DNA from: Plotosus lineatus
Taxonomy: Eukaryota; Chordata; Actinopteri; Siluriformes; Plotosidae
Direction of reading: 5' to 3'
DNA: 64,000 nucleotides
Assembly (NCBI GenBank): GCA_024760905.1
Contig: CM045731.1
Location: forward strand, 48,969,501 to 49,033,500
Shown: piece after piece, positions 1 to 21,084 of the stretch
Position numbering within the stretch: the first letter of the stretch is position 1
How the letters are laid out: every line of letters begins with the position of its first letter
Position numbers and translations under genes: made by a program
Notes under the pieces: generated by a model
Seen by the model: the letters and a program-made list of their open reading frames with translations, nothing else
Database searches by the model: none
What the model was told of the DNA's origin: nothing

Positions 1-247
1 AGTTCCAACTTTCAAAATCCCTACTCTCAGTCCTAGACTCATGCTTTTCCTCTTCTCTCTCTGCCTACGGACATGCCTCCCGCCACTACTTCTTCGACCT
101 CTCCTTCTTCGACCAACAGTAGTCCAATTTGCACCAGCACCCTGTTGGTTAACAGCACTGATGGCGGTTGTTGTTAACCCGGGCCTTGACAGATCCGGTA
201 TGAAATTTGTCTTTATAGTTAGCATTTTGTATTCTGGCAAACTGGCG
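1..247 (-). mobile_element. RTE LINE 5' end fragment
   Basis: Reading the minus strand gives the same 5' region as the better RTE copies at 16344, 23696 and 28219: the motif ccggatc followed by gcccgggttaacaac, then the stretch encoding ATTAISAVNQQGA-like and Arg-rich residues. The window edge cuts it, so the remainder lies outside. It is a decayed fragment with no usable coding potential. Confidence 0.8.
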
Positions 248-248
248 T

Positions 249-422
249 GACTTTAAAAAGGCTGTTCATGCCCAAAAACTAATGAATCTGGTTGATCTTA
301 AACAATTCTGCGGAGAAGAGCGGGCCAAAATCCCATCACAGCAATGTGAAAGACTCATCGCCTCTTATCACAAATGCTTGACTGCAGTTACTGCTGCAAA
401 AGGTGGTTCAACCAGCTATTAG
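249..422 (+). pseudogene. Tc1/mariner transposase C-terminal remnant
   Basis: An open frame of 57 codons ending in TAG resembles the C-terminus of fish Tc1 transposases, with residues such as AKIPSQQCERLIASYHKC followed by AAKGG. The DDE catalytic part is absent. The downstream AT-rich stretch to about 646 (ending near tcttttgcacagcaccgta) is probably the rest of the element's 3' end. The 5' side abuts the RTE fragment directly. Confidence 0.7.
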
Positions 423-649
423 GTTTAGGGGGCAATTACTTATTCACAGAGGCCCTTGTGGGTTCAGATGTTTTTTCACCTGAATAAATGCAACTGGCAC
501 TGAAAACTGCATTTTGTGTTTACTTGTGTTTCATTTTTGTATAATATTTAGGTTTGCTTGATCTGAAATGGATGACAGTGAAAAACGTGCAAAAAATGTC
601 AGAAATTGGTCTGGGGCAAAATCTTTTGCACAGCACCGTATATTCATCC

Positions 650-1199
650 CACAAGGAAAATTATTGCGTCTGCATTTAACTCATCCAAAAGGTGACCACA
701 CACACCCAGAGTATTGCACTATCACACATGTTGGGGGTGCCCAGAGCACAATTGGGGGTTAGGTGCCTTGTTCAAGGGCATGTGGAGTAAGGGAAGGTTC
801 ACCTCACTCCTCCACAAATTTTTCCTGCTGATTTGGGAATTGAACCAGCAACCTATTGGTCCCAAAGCCGCATCTCAATCAGTTTGGCTACAGCTGCCCC
901 AACATGCATATTAGGATAAGTGGGTGTTCCAAATTTTCCTTAGGTGTGCATGTGAGCATGTACAGTTGTATGTGTTTTGCCCTGCGATGGTCTGGCGAAC
1001 TGTTCAGGGTGTACTCCACCTTTGCCTAGTGTTAGCTGAGATAGGGTCCAGCCTTCCTGTGACCATAGTGAGGTTAAGCAGCATGGCAAATGAGTAAGAG
1101 GTTTCTTCAAGTACAGTACTTCAGTTTCCTCCCACCATCAAAAGTCATGCACATTCAGCTAAGAGGGTGTTCCAATTTTGATTGGGCGTAAGTGTAAAT

Positions 1200-1254
<55 letters not shown>

Positions 1255-1337
1255 GGCGCTGTGATGGATGCCACCATTATCTAGAGTCAACGGAGATGGG
1301 CTCCAGTCCTCACCAAATATGTTTGGAAATTAAAACA
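650..1337. repeat. Mixed SINE/L2-tail fragments and unassigned repeat
   Basis: No gene is seen. Positions 700-900 hold a dispersed-repeat-like segment (gcaattgggggttaggtgcc-type text). Positions 908-1130 and 1150-1320 hold degraded SINE pieces with the L2-type tail wording (ccctgcgatggtctggcg, gctgagatagg). A (GT)n microsatellite interrupts the second piece. Confidence 0.5.
1203..1253. repeat. (GT)n microsatellite
   Basis: About 25 uninterrupted GT dinucleotides lie inside a degraded SINE. Confidence 0.95.
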
Positions 1338-1650
1338 GGGACAGTGATGGCCAAGTGGTATAGGTACTGGATCACTGATCCCAAGGTTGGGGGTTCAAGC
1401 CCCACTCGCCACAGGCTGTCACCCCCTGTGCAGCTAACTGGGTTATCAAAGGCCGGCTATGTCTCTCACTGTTTATGGTGTAGGGCATGTAAAAGAACCA
1501 TTACTGACTTTGGACAAGAGTAGGCTGCAAAGCCGTCAGTGTGTTTCCACCCTGCGATGGCCTGGCGAGCTGTCCAGGGTGTGCTCTGCCCTCGTCTGGC
1601 TTGGATGGGCGCCAGCCTCCCGCAACCCTAATTAAGAATAAGTGGTTAGA
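1338..1650 (+). mobile_element. tRNA-Glu-like SINE with L2-type tail
   Basis: The head carries a box-A-like gtgatggccaagtggta and a box-B-like gggttcaagcccc. The shared body follows (cagctaactgggttatcaaa, then gaaccattactgactttgg). The tail is the L2-type 3' end (accctgcgatggcctggcg to gcaaccctaattaag). It butts directly against RTE copy 1. Confidence 0.8.
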
Positions 1651-4462
1651 GGGTTGCGACAGGAAGGGCATATGGCATAAAACTTTTTCCAGAATACAAA
1701 ATGTAAACTTTCATACCGGGGCGGTTGAGGCCCGGGTTAACAATGACTGCCATCAGCGCTGTTAACCAACAAGGTGCTGGTGGAAATTGGACTACTGTTG
1801 GTCGAAGAAGGAAAGGCGGGAGACGTGTCCGTAGGCAGAGAGAGAAGAAGAAAAGCATGAGTTTAGGACTGAGAATAGGGACTTGAGCTGGCTGCCATGA
1901 TGCAGAGGAGGAAGGTGGACATACTGTGTGTTCAGGAGACCAGGTGGAAAGGTAGCAAGGCTAGAAGCTTAGGAGCAGGGTTTAAGCTGTTTTTTCATGG
2001 TGTGGATGGGAAGAGAAATGGAGTAGGAGTCATCTTGAAGGAGGGGTTGGTCAGGAATGTTCTCGAAGTGAAAAGAGTGTCAGACAGAGTGATGAGTCTC
2101 AAGTTAGAAATTGAAGGTGTGATGTTCAATGTTGTTAGTGCTTATGCCCCACAGGCAGGATGTGAGCTAGAAGAGAAGGAGATATTCTGGAGTGAGTTAG
2201 ATGAAGTGATGCAGAGTACCCCCAGAAGTGAAAGAATGGTTTGTGGGGCAGACTTCAATGGACATGTTGGTGCAGGCAACAGAGGGGATGAGGAAGTGTT
2301 GCCAAACAGCATAGGATGGTGGTGTGCAGGTTGATGCTGATGGTAAGAAAAGTGAAGAAGGCAATGGTAGAGCAGGAGACAAAGTGGTGGAAGCTGAAAA
2401 AGGAAGACTGTCGTGTTGTCTTCAAGGAGGAGTTGAAACAGGTTTTTGGTGGTCAGGAAGTGCTTCCAGATGACTGGACAACTACAGCTAATGTGATCAG
2501 GGAGACAGGTAGGAGAGTACTTGGCGTGTCCTCTGGAAGGACAGTAGATAAGGAGACTTGGTGGTGGAATGAGAAAGTTCAGGAGTGTATACAAAAGAAG
2601 AGGTTAGCCAAGAAGAAATGGGACATAGAGAGGACCGAAGAGAGTAAACAGCAGTACAGGGAGATACAGCGTAAGGCGAAGGTAGCGGTGTCAAATGCCA
2701 AACAGAGGACGTATGATGACTTGTATGCTACGTTGGCCAGTAAGGAGAGAGAAAATGATTTATAGAGGTTGGCACAGCAGAGAAATAGACATGGGAAGGA
2801 CATGCAGCGAGTCAGAGTGATTAAGGACAGAGTGGGGAAACGTGTTGACTGATGACAGAAGTGTGCTGGGAAGATGGAAAGAGTGTGCTTGTGCCCATTT
2901 TTAAGAACAAGGGAGCTGTGCAGAGTTGTGGCAACTACAGAGGGATAAAGTTGATGAGCCATACAATGAAGTTATGGGAAAGAATAGTGGAAGCTCGACT
3001 AAGGGCAGAGGTCAGCATTTGTGAACAATAGTTTGGTTTAATGCCAAGAAGAAGCACCACAGATGCAGTATTTGCCTTGAGGATGTTAATAGAGAAGTAC
3101 AGGGAAGGTCAGAGGGAGCTGCATTGTGCCTGTGTGGATCTGGAGAAAGCATATGACAGGGTGCCGAGAGAGGAACTGTGGTATTGCATGAAGAAGTCTG
3201 GAGTGGCAGAGAAGTATGTTAGAGTGGTGCAGGACATGTATGAGAGATGTAAGACAGTGGCGAGGTGTGCTGTCAGTGTGACAGAAGAGTGCAAGGTGGA
3301 GGTGGGACTGTATCAAGGGTCAGCTCTGAGCCCCTTCTTGTTTGCTATGGTGACAGACTGACAGACGAGGTTAGACAAAAATCTCCATGGACTATGATGT
3401 TTGCAGATGACATTGGGATCTGTAGTGAGAGCAGAGAATAAGTGCAGGAAAATATAGAGAGGTGGAGGTATGCCCTGGAAAGGAGAGGAATGAAGGTTAT
3501 CCTCAGTAAAAGAGAATACATCTGTGTGAACGACAAGGACCCAAGAGGAACGGTGAGTTTACAGGGAGCAGAGATAAAGAAGGTGGAGGATTTTCAGTAC
3601 TTAGGCTCAACAATCCAGAGCAATGGAGAGTGTGGAAAAGAGGTGACGAAGCATGTGCAGGCAGGCTGGAATGTTTGGAGAAAAGTATCTGGTGTGATGT
3701 GCAATAGGAAGGTATCGGCAAGAATGAAAGGAAAAGTGTACAAGACGGTGATGAGGCCAGCGATGTTGTATGGTTTAGAAACAGTGGCACTGGGGAAAAA
3801 ACAGGAGGCTGAGCTGAAGGTAGAAGAGATGAAAATGTTGAGGTTCTCTTTGGGAGTAACGAGGATGGATAGGATCAGGAATGAGTACATCAGAATGACA
3901 GCATGTGTTAGAGGTTTTGGAGACAAAGTCAGAGAGGCTATCTTGAGATGGTTTGGACATGTACAGAGGAAGGATAGTGAGTATATAGTGAGTAGGATGC
4001 TGAGGTTGGAACTACCAGGCAGATGGCCTAGAGGAAGACCAAAGAGAAGATTTATGGATGTAGTGAAGGAGGACATGAAGGTAGTTGGAGTAAGAGTAGA
4101 AGATACAGAGGCCAGTGGTGGTCTAGTGGTTAGGGCACAGGATCGCTGATCCTAAAGTTGGGGGTTCAAGTCCCCACAGGGTTGTTCCTGTCCCCCCCAG
4201 TGTAGCTAACTGGGTTTACCATTACCATTGCTGACTTTTGTATGGAGTAGGCTGCAAAGCTGTCAGTGTGTTTCTACAACCTGGAGAGGGATGAGCTCCA
4301 CCAGGCCAAATCAGCCCAAGTCTTCCACCAACATCAGTCTTCAGGTTTGAAGTTGCTTGGTTACCACAAAGAAGAAGATACAGAGGAGAGGGTGAGATGG
4401 AGCCGGATGGTTTGCTGTGGCGACCCCTAAAGGGAACAGCCGTAAGGAAAAGAAGAAGAAGA
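1651..4462 (+). mobile_element. RTE/BovB-type LINE, copy 1 (deleted)
   Basis: A non-LTR retrotransposon with an apurinic endonuclease followed by a reverse transcriptase. Endonuclease motifs VDILCVQETRWKG, SAYAPQ and GADFNGH are visible at about 1908-2265. RT motifs follow: DLEKAYDRVPR near 3138-3170, YQGSALSPFLF near 3310-3340, and an FADD box reading FADDIGIC near 3400. Compared with copies 2-4 it lacks about 250 bp at 2306 and about 270 bp near 2880, and carries in-frame stops, so it is dead. The 3' end is the family terminus ggcgacccctaaagggaac followed by (AAG)n. A SINE is inserted at 4111-4372. The first ~95 bp of longer copies are missing at the 5' end. Confidence 0.9.
4111..4372 (+). 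mobile_element. tRNA-Glu-like SINE with unrecognised third tail
   Basis: The head (gccagtggtggtctagtggt, box B gggttcaagtcccc) and body (gtgtagctaactgggttt, gtaggctgcaaagctgtcag) match the other Glu-like SINEs. After the body the tail (acctggagagggatgagctc to ggttaccaca) matches neither the L2-type nor the RTE-type tail. It sits inside RTE copy 1, flanked by a 13-bp target-site duplication agaagatacagag at 4098-4110 and 4373-4385. Confidence 0.8.
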
Positions 4463-4663
4463 GGAAAATGAACTCCGTAAACTGAAATGAAAATAGAAAA
4501 AAAGGAAATGTTTCATTGTCAGAGACTTTTACGTTTTGCGGCTACCGGAAGTACTTTTATTTTGAAAACGTCTAGCGGCCATCTTGGACATGTAGACAGA
4601 ATCAAGCGTGGTTCACTGAGAGGGGAAAAAGTTCTTTGCCGTATATCTGTAGACTGAAATAAA
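4463..4663 (+). promoter_or_regulatory. pa2g4: pa2g4 proximal promoter and 5' UTR
   Basis: Only about 200 bp separate the (AAG)n end of RTE copy 1 from the pa2g4 start codon. They contain an ETS/GABP-like site accggaagt (4544-4552) and a YY1-like site gcggccatcttgg (4575-4587), a pair typical of TATA-less housekeeping promoters. No TATA box is seen. The transcription start is inferred to lie near the YY1-like site. Confidence 0.6.
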
Positions 4664-14047
<9,384 letters not shown>

Positions 14048-14640
14048 AAAAATGCCTTCTGTTCCCCCTACTGCCAATAATACTGACCAACGGAGAATAG
14101 AAGAGTCCCAACGTTGCCCCACTGAGACGCTTCAGCCTAGCCTTCTATCAGCCTGTAACTCTGTATGACAGTCATGAAGTCCACGCCTCAGTTCCACAGC
14201 TCGTCTAGTTCTGGTGACTTTATCAGAGCTGACTTCTCTACAGATATCACAGACGGGAAGTGCTACATACCAACTGACTGCCTTTATTTACAGGGGCACA
14301 TGTTGAGTGGGGTTGCCCCTCTAATAACAATATTAATGATGATGATGATTATTAAAAAAAATTCTTATTAAACTGTCATTATAAAACAAATTTCAGAAAA
14401 TAAAAGCAAAGTGGCGGCACATTTTGAAGTATTCCTCCAGTGTGCCGATTCTTCATCCTGTTGTAGATCGTAATGTAGACGTGTAGCTGCTCACACTTGG
14501 ATATGATCTCTGCTTCTACAATGATGGAAGTGTTATTGAGCTGAAATATACTGATGTTTGGTGTTTAGCTTTATAACACAACTGACTTTTTTCCTCAGAA
14601 TAAATCTAGGAAGCTGACCTGTCTGTCTCCCTAAGAAAGC
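14048..14640 (+). other. pa2g4: pa2g4 3' UTR with candidate poly(A) signals
   Basis: After the TAA at 14045-14047 there are AATAAA hexamers at 14399-14404 and 14599-14604. Either could define the mRNA end. Which is used cannot be told from sequence. Confidence 0.55.
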
Positions 14641-15183
14641 TTAAACAATCCTGCCGTTCTTTTCTATTTTCCAAAAGAATAAACAACCTTGGCCAAATAT
14701 AGTAACTAAAGTCTGATTTCTCACTGATTTTATATTCCTGTGGTTCTGATATTCAACAAACAATTTATTAAAATAACTCAAGATGTTGGGTCTTTTACAT
14801 ATTTCTTTTTGTGCATGGTTATTATTCTGCCTTTTTTTAAATCACAAAAAAAAACAAATATTGATCACTTCATCACCATTGATATTCATCATCATCGCTC
14901 CTCTTCATCTTTCTTCCAACTCTTTATTACTCTCTTTGCTTGGACATTGGATTTCTGGGGTCCAGGCAATGGGAGTAATGCACTTACTTTTCATCATCAG
15001 ATTTCACCCCGTCTGTCATTTCCCATCACCTCCGTCCATCGTCTTTCACCATTCATCACTTTTCTTAATTGCGCCTCTTCCTCCTGTCTATCACTTCCCT
15101 TCAACACTCTTCTTCCTCCTCACTGCTCCCCTTCATCACTACCGCTAATCTTTATTCATTGACTCTGGGAATGACTGTTTAAG
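14641..15183. other. Intergenic AT/CT-rich sequence
   Basis: Nothing recognised. It is rich in TTC/ATC-type runs (14865-15150); the open frames it creates are low-complexity and not credible genes. Confidence 0.5.
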
Positions 15184-15492
15184 GTAAAGTCTATTGGGCT
15201 TTTTATACCCGAGCGACTGGTACTGATACAGGCCGGTGCTTATTTCCGGTTTGGTTTCCATAGCGTGAAGCGACTCTGAGTTTGACTCCTCCTTGATGGG
15301 ACGCTAGTCCATCGCAGGTTACCTTCACAGTATATTTTTACTGGTACCCATTTATACTGCTGGGTGAACAGAGGCATACTTGTGGTTGAGACCTTGCCCA
15401 GGGGTCTTAACACAGTGGCAGTCTAACTGGGATTCAAACACACAACCTCCTGATCATGAGCCCAGCACCCTAACCACTACACCACCGGCCTC
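15184..15492 (-). mobile_element. tRNA-Met-like SINE, minus strand
   Basis: In reverse, the head (ggccggtggtgtagtggtta, anticodon-arm-like gggctcatgatc, box B gtttgaatccc) is followed by the family body (ttcacccagcagtataaatg, aacctgcgatggactagcg) ending at tagactttacct. Copies recur at 49455-50372, 51608-51915 and 54066-54395. Confidence 0.8.
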
Positions 15493-16235
15493 ACTGAGAA
15501 TGGCTGTTTCTGGCTGTATTATTGTTTAAAAATCTACAAATACAATAGCAAAAAAAAAACCCAACTAAATTTCGTGTCATTATAAATTACATTTTAATGC
15601 ATTGTTTTGAATAATATCCGATGACCATTAATACATTTTTTTTTTTTTTGACAATTTTCATATTATACTTGACCAAAGTTAGTGATTTTTTTTTTTTTTT
15701 GTCTGCATGTTAATATGATGGATTAATATCCACATGTAGTTTTAATTACAGAACATGAATCCCTGGTCACCTAAAAAAATAAAATGTACAATTGTTCATG
15801 TTGTATGGAAATGTTTGGCATGTGATATATTTACATATTGACTGGCTGCAATAGACTTTCTCAGAGGTCAAGTTCAAGGACAGTTAAATGACTCGGAAGA
15901 GGGCAGAGTGATTATCCCATCAGTGGGTCTCCAGTTAGATTATTGTTGTTGTTGTTTCTAAGTATTTAATAAAACTGCTGCAGCCATCCTTTAAAAATTT
16001 TTTCAAAATATTACCAAGCATATACTTTATTTTTGATAAATGTTTTTAAAATGGTTGCCATGGCATCAGTATCAGGTTTGTCAACCTTTCAGTTTTCAAG
16101 TGTTGGATTTCAAACTGGATCATTTTCAAAGTTCAGCCTTACTTTCATTATTATTCCATTTTTAATTTCAACCAACAGTCAGGGGGCAACATCAGGAATA
16201 TTAAGAGAAATATTCAGGATTTATTAATTTATTAT
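15493..16235. other. Intergenic, nothing recognised
   Basis: AT-rich sequence with poly-A and poly-T runs (15549-15558, 15640-15650, 15687-15700) and no recognisable gene or transposon. Confidence 0.5.
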
Positions 16236-16343
16236 AGGGCAGGATGGCATAGTGGTCAGCACTCTTGCCTTGTAGTAAGAAGGTCAGGGTTTCAACTCCT
16301 TATCTGGTCACAGCTTTTCCTGTATATGTAGCATTTGCATGTT
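16236..16343 (+). mobile_element. 5' half of a tRNA-Val-like SINE split by RTE copy 2
   Basis: It begins gggcaggatggcatagtgg and runs to the insertion site. The SINE resumes at 19485 (ctccctgtgcttgcacagg) and fades out by about 19560. The split is marked by a 16-bp duplication gtagcatttgcatgtt at 16328-16343 and 19469-19484. Confidence 0.8.
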
Positions 16344-19300
16344 AATGTAGCCATTAGAGGGGGGGGGGGGGCACTAACCAGTGTCTCTCCCCCTTATGCC
16401 AGTCCCAAGCCCGGATAAATGCAGAGGGTTGCGACAGGAAGGGCATCCGGCGTAAAACGTCTGCCACATTTAAAAATGCAAATGATCAATACAGAATTCA
16501 TACCGGATCGGTTGAGGCCCGGGTTAACAACAACCGCCATCAGTGCTGTCAACCAACAGGGTGCTGATGGAAATTGGACTACTGTTGGTCGAAGACGTCG
16601 AAGAAGGAGAGGCGGGAGGCGTGTCCGTAGGCAGAGAGAGAAGAGGAAAGGCATGAGCCTAGGACTGAGAGTAGGGACTTTGAATGTTGGAACTATGCAA
16701 GGAAAAGATAGGGAGCTGGCTGACATGATTCAGAGGAGGAAGGTGGACATACTGTGTGTTCAGGAGACAAGGTGGAAAGGTAGAAAGGCTAGAAGCTTAG
16801 GAGCAGGGTTTAAGCTGTTTTATAATGGTGTGGATGGGAAGAGAAATGGAGTAGGAGTCATCTTGAAGGAGGGGTTTGTCAGGAATGTTCTAGAAGTGAA
16901 AAGAGTGTCAGACAGAGTGATGAGTCTCAAGTTAGAAATTGAAGGCGTGATGGTCAATGTTGTTAGTGCTTATGCCCCACAGGCAGGATGTAAGCGAGAA
17001 GAGAAGGAGAGATTCTGGAGTGAGTTAGATGAAGTGATGCAGAGTACCCCCAGAGGTGAAAGAGTGGTCATTGGAGCAGGCAACAGAGGGGACGAGGAAG
17101 TGATGGGCAGGTTTGGTATCCAGGACAGGAACGCAGAAGGACAGATGTTGATTGATTTTGCAAAAAGGATGGAAATGTCTGTGGTGAATACTTTCTTCAA
17201 GAAGAAACAGAAGCATAGGGTGACTTATGAAAGCGGAGGTAAGAGCACACAGGTAGACTACATCTTGTGTAGGTGATGTAATTTGAAGGAAGTCAGTGAC
17301 TGCAAAGTAGTAGTGGGTGAGAGTGTTGCCAAACAGCATAGGATGGTGGTGTGCAGGATGACACTGATGGTGAGAAAGGTGAAAAAGGCAAAGGCAGAGC
17401 AGAAGACAAAGTGGTGGAAGCTGAAAAAGGAAGAGTGTCGTGTTGTCTTCAAGGAGGAGTTGAAACAGGCTTTGGGTAGTCAGGAAGTGCTTCCAGAGGA
17501 CTGGACAACCACAGCCAATGTGATCAGGGAGACAGGTAGGAGAGTACTTGGTGTGTCCTCTGGAAGAAAAGTAGATAAGGAAACTTGGTGGTGGAATGAG
17601 GAAGTGCAGGAGTGTGTACAAAAGAAGAGGTTAGCCAAGAAGAAGTGGGACATTGAGAGGACCGAAGAGAGTAAACAGGAGTACAGGGAGAAACAGCGTA
17701 AGGCGAAGGTAGCAGTGTCAAAGGCCAAACAGAGGGCGTATGATGACTTGTATGATAGGTTGAACAGTAAGGAGGGAGAAAATGATTTATACAGGTTAGC
17801 ACAGCAGAGAAATAGAGATGGGAAAGACGTGCAGCAAGTTAGAGTGATAAAGGACAGAGAGGGAAATGTATTGATTGATGACAGAAGTGTGCTGGGAAGA
17901 TGGAAAGAGTACTTTGAAGAGCTGATGAATGAGGAAAATGAGAGAGTAAAAGAGTAGAAGGTGACCGTTGAGGAGCAGGAAGTAGCAAAGATTAGTAAGG
18001 GAGAAGTGAGGAGGGCATTGAAGAGGATGAAGAGTGGAAAGGCAGTTGGCCCTGATGACATACCAGTTGAGGTATGGAAGTGTCTAGGGGAGGTAGCAGT
18101 AGATTTTCTGACAAGAACATTCAACAAGGTCTTAGAAAGTGAGCAGATGCCAGAGGAATGGAGGAGAAGTGTGCTTGTGCCCATTTTTAAGAACAAGGGA
18201 GATGTACAGAGTTGTGGCAACTACAGAGGGATAAAGTTGATGAGCCATACAATGAAGTTATGGGAAAGAATAGTGGAAGCAAGACTAAGGGCAGAGGTCA
18301 GCATTTGTGAACAACAGTTTGGTTTCATGCCAAGAAAGAGCACCACAGATGCATTGTTTGCTTTGAGGATGTTAATAGAGAAGTACAGAGAAGGTCAGAA
18401 GGAGCTGCATTGTGCCTTTGTGGATCTGGAGAAAGCATATGACAGGGTGCCGAGAGAAGAACTGTGGTATTGTATGAGGAAGTCTGGAGTGGCAGAGAAG
18501 TATGTTAGAGTGGTGCAGGACATGTATGAGAGATGTAAGACAGTGGTGAGGTGTGCTGTCGGTGTGACACAAGAGTTCAAGGTGGAGGTGGGACTGCATC
18601 AAGGGTCAGCTCTCAGCCCCTTCTTGTTTGCTATGGTGATGGACAGGCTAACAGACGAGGTTAGACAAGAATCTCCATGGACTATGATGTTTGCAGATGA
18701 CATAGTGATCTGTAGTGAGAGCAGAGACCAAGTGGAGGAAAATCTAGAGAGGTGGAGGTATGCACTGGAAAGGAGGGGATTGAAGGTTAGTCTTAGTAAG
18801 ACAGAATACATGTGTGTGAACGACAAGGACCCAAGAGGAACTTTGAGGTTACAGGGGGCAGAGATAAAGAAGGTGGAGGATTTTAAGTACTTAGGTTCAA
18901 CAATCCAGAGCAATGTGAAAAAGAGGTGAGGAAGCGTGTGCAGGCAGGTTGGAATGGATGGAGAAAAGTGTCCGGTGTGATGTGTGATAGGAGAGTATCG
19001 GCAAGAATGAAGGGAAAAGTGTACAAGACGGTGATGAGGCCAGCAATGTTGTATGGTTTAGAGACAGTGGCCCTGGGGAAAAGGCAGGAGGCAGAGCTGG
19101 AGGTAGCAGAGATGAAAATGTTGAGGTTCTCTTTGGGAGTAACGAGGATGGATAGGATCAGAAATGAGTACATCAGAGGGACAGCACATGTTAGATGTTT
19201 TGGAGACAAAGTCAGAGAGGCTAGATTGAGATGGTTTGGACATGTACAGAGGAGGGATAGTGAGTATATTGGTCGTAGGATGCTGAGATTGGAACTACCA

Positions 19301-19468
19301 GGCAAAAGGCCCAGAGGAAGACCAAAGAGAAGATTTATGGATGAGGTGAAGGCGGACATGAAGGTCGTTGGAGTAAGAGTAGAAGATGCAGAGGATAGGG
19401 AGAGATGGAGGCAGATCATTTGCTGTGGCGACCCCTGAAGGGAACAGCCGAAAGGAAAAGAAGAAGAA
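16344..19468 (+). mobile_element. RTE/BovB-type LINE, copy 2 (nearly full length)
   Basis: A 3.1-kb element from the 5' G-rich start (near atgtagccattagag) to the 3' terminus (ggcgacccctgaagggaac, (AAG)n). It is flanked by a 16-bp target-site duplication. The endonuclease region (VDILCVQETRWKG, SAYAPQ) is at 16740-16985. RT motifs are GPDDIPVEVWK near 18051, FMPRKSTTDA near 18327, DLEKAYDRVPR near 18427, LHQGSALSPFLF near 18597 and FADDIVIC near 18690. The frame is broken by stops near 17274 and 17955, by a deletion near 18914, and by loss of the endonuclease ADFNGHV residues near 17070. It is thus inactive, but it is the most nearly intact copy in frame terms. Confidence 0.93.
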
Positions 19469-19569
19469 GTAGCATTTGCATGTTCTCCCTGTGCTTGCAC
19501 AGGTTTATTTAATCAGGGTGTTCCAGTGTTTTCCCAAAAGACTTGTACATTAAATTAATTCTGTCTGTC

Positions 19570-19905
19570 TTCCTTTCCCTTTTACTCAGGAGTCGCCACA
19601 GCAAATCATCTGATTTGCACATTTTCATTTGGCAGAGGTTTTTACGTCAGATGCCCTTCCCGTCACAACCCTTTTAGCAAGGGACAGAAACACGCTGACG
19701 ACTTTGCAGCTACTCTTTACGAAAGTCAGCAATGGTTCTTTTACATGCCTCTCACCATAGACAGTGAGAGACATGGCCCGCCTTTGATAACCCAGTTAGC
19801 TGCACTGGGGGGGACAGTGACAATCTTGTGGAGAGTGGGACTCGAACCCCCAACCTTTGGATCAGTGATCCAGCACCCTATACCACTAGACCACCACTGC
19901 CCAAT
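19570..19905 (-). mobile_element. tRNA-Glu-like SINE with RTE-type tail, minus strand, full body
   Basis: In reverse, the head (gggcagtggtggtctagtgg, box B gggttcgagtccc) is followed by the complete shared body (cagctaactgggttatcaaa, catgtaaaagaaccattgct) and the RTE-type tail (gttgtgacgggaagggcatc to gccgaaag-like end). It is a good reference copy for this chimera. Confidence 0.88.
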
Positions 19906-19929
19906 TAATTCTCTGTTCCAATCTCATCG

Positions 19930-20545
19930 ATGGTGACTAACTCGATCCTTGAATGACAGACATGGCCACAGACCCCACAGACATAGTCTGGTAATACTGG
20001 TGCTGCCGCCTTTCACTTGCTTCGATCTGTAGTATCAGGCAGCGGGCCAATTGCAATTATGTCACTCTTGCAGACATCCTTGAATAATAGTTCATGGCAT
20101 TCTAACAGGTCTTGACCCAAGTTCCTGCTCCCTATAGAGTTCCTTTGGGATTGACTGTCCATTTGACGGATATGGCCCGGCATTCTCAGTCTATGTTGCT
20201 TGAGAAGGGTGTACATCAAGGGAATACCTTCTCTTTCAATATTAGTTTTTATTAATTACTATTGGAGACCGTGTCCAGCTATGCAATGGACAGGATTCAG
20301 CAAAAGCATCTTCTCTGAAATCTTCTGCACACGGTAGGTGGTCCAGCGCTTCTTACCATAAATTGAGATGCTCACGGTGCAAGCACAGTGGACAGCAAGT
20401 TTCAGTAATTTGATATGTAGCATCATCACCAAAGACCATACATAACACAATACATGGAGTGTTCTGATACTATGGCCTGGAGAAAAAAAAATCTCCTCTT
20501 TAGCCTCTCGGTCCAGGTCATGTGATTTCAGAGGGGTTTTCCACA
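19930..20545 (-). mobile_element. Degenerate LINE C-terminal remnant
   Basis: The minus strand reads LRMPGHIRQMD near 20160-20195 and ends with a zinc-knuckle-like YVCGVCGHVCHSRIELVTI near 19940-19995. That arrangement resembles the C-terminus of an APE-type fish LINE. Frames are broken and no RT catalytic box is seen, so the clade cannot be named. Confidence 0.5.
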
Positions 20546-21084
20546 TCACAGCAATTACAATAGCGCATTGTTAGCTTGTGTGGGAGTGTTTTAGGATTTT
20601 TACAACTCTGGTCCTGCATTATCTGATGTAGATCTAAAGACTGGACTGAAAATATCTAGGCCAGAAAGGCAAAATAAAACACCCTTAAGACACCAAGGAC
20701 CTGCATTTTTAATGTGGATGAATCTATCAGCGCTCAGAAATCATCGGTCTCTGTGAATGATATCGAATTCAAGAATGTCAGGGAATTTTAGCACCTGGGT
20801 CATCAATACTCATCTCACTTATGGCCATACTGCTTAATCCTATTAGGATTGCAGGGATGCTGGAGCCTATCTCAGCCAACAACATTTGGCGAAGGGGGGA
20901 GGGGGAGGGGTTACACCCAGAACAGTTTGTAAAAAATATTTACCCCACAGTTCCATCAATTATGCACACCACACGGGCTCAATACACTGTTGGCTGAGAT
21001 AGGTGCCAGCCCGCCCTTGATTCTACTCGGACTAAGCAGTTTAGAAAATAAATAAATCAATAAATGTATAGCGTTTTAACAGGT
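20546..21084. other. Intergenic with L2-tail remnants
   Basis: Mostly unrecognised. L2-type SINE tail wording occurs in reverse at about 20815-20930 (ctgcttaatcctattagg) and forward at about 20985-21055 (gttggctgagataggtgcc). Confidence 0.5.

Noticed and set aside
1182..1523. 113-codon frame with a Cys-Val repeat
   Set aside because: It is a translation of the (GT)n microsatellite and SINE sequence.
14740..15162. 140-codon frame downstream of pa2g4
   Set aside because: Low-complexity Ser/His/Leu text from TC- and ATC-rich DNA with no recognisable domain or splice structure.
17480..18220. Long open frames antisense to the RTE copies (for example 246 codons at 17480-18220, 247 at 24780-25523, 255 at 25902-26669)
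   Set aside because: They mirror the RT coding strand, are Ser/Leu/Pro-rich and recur only as complements of the LINE ORF.
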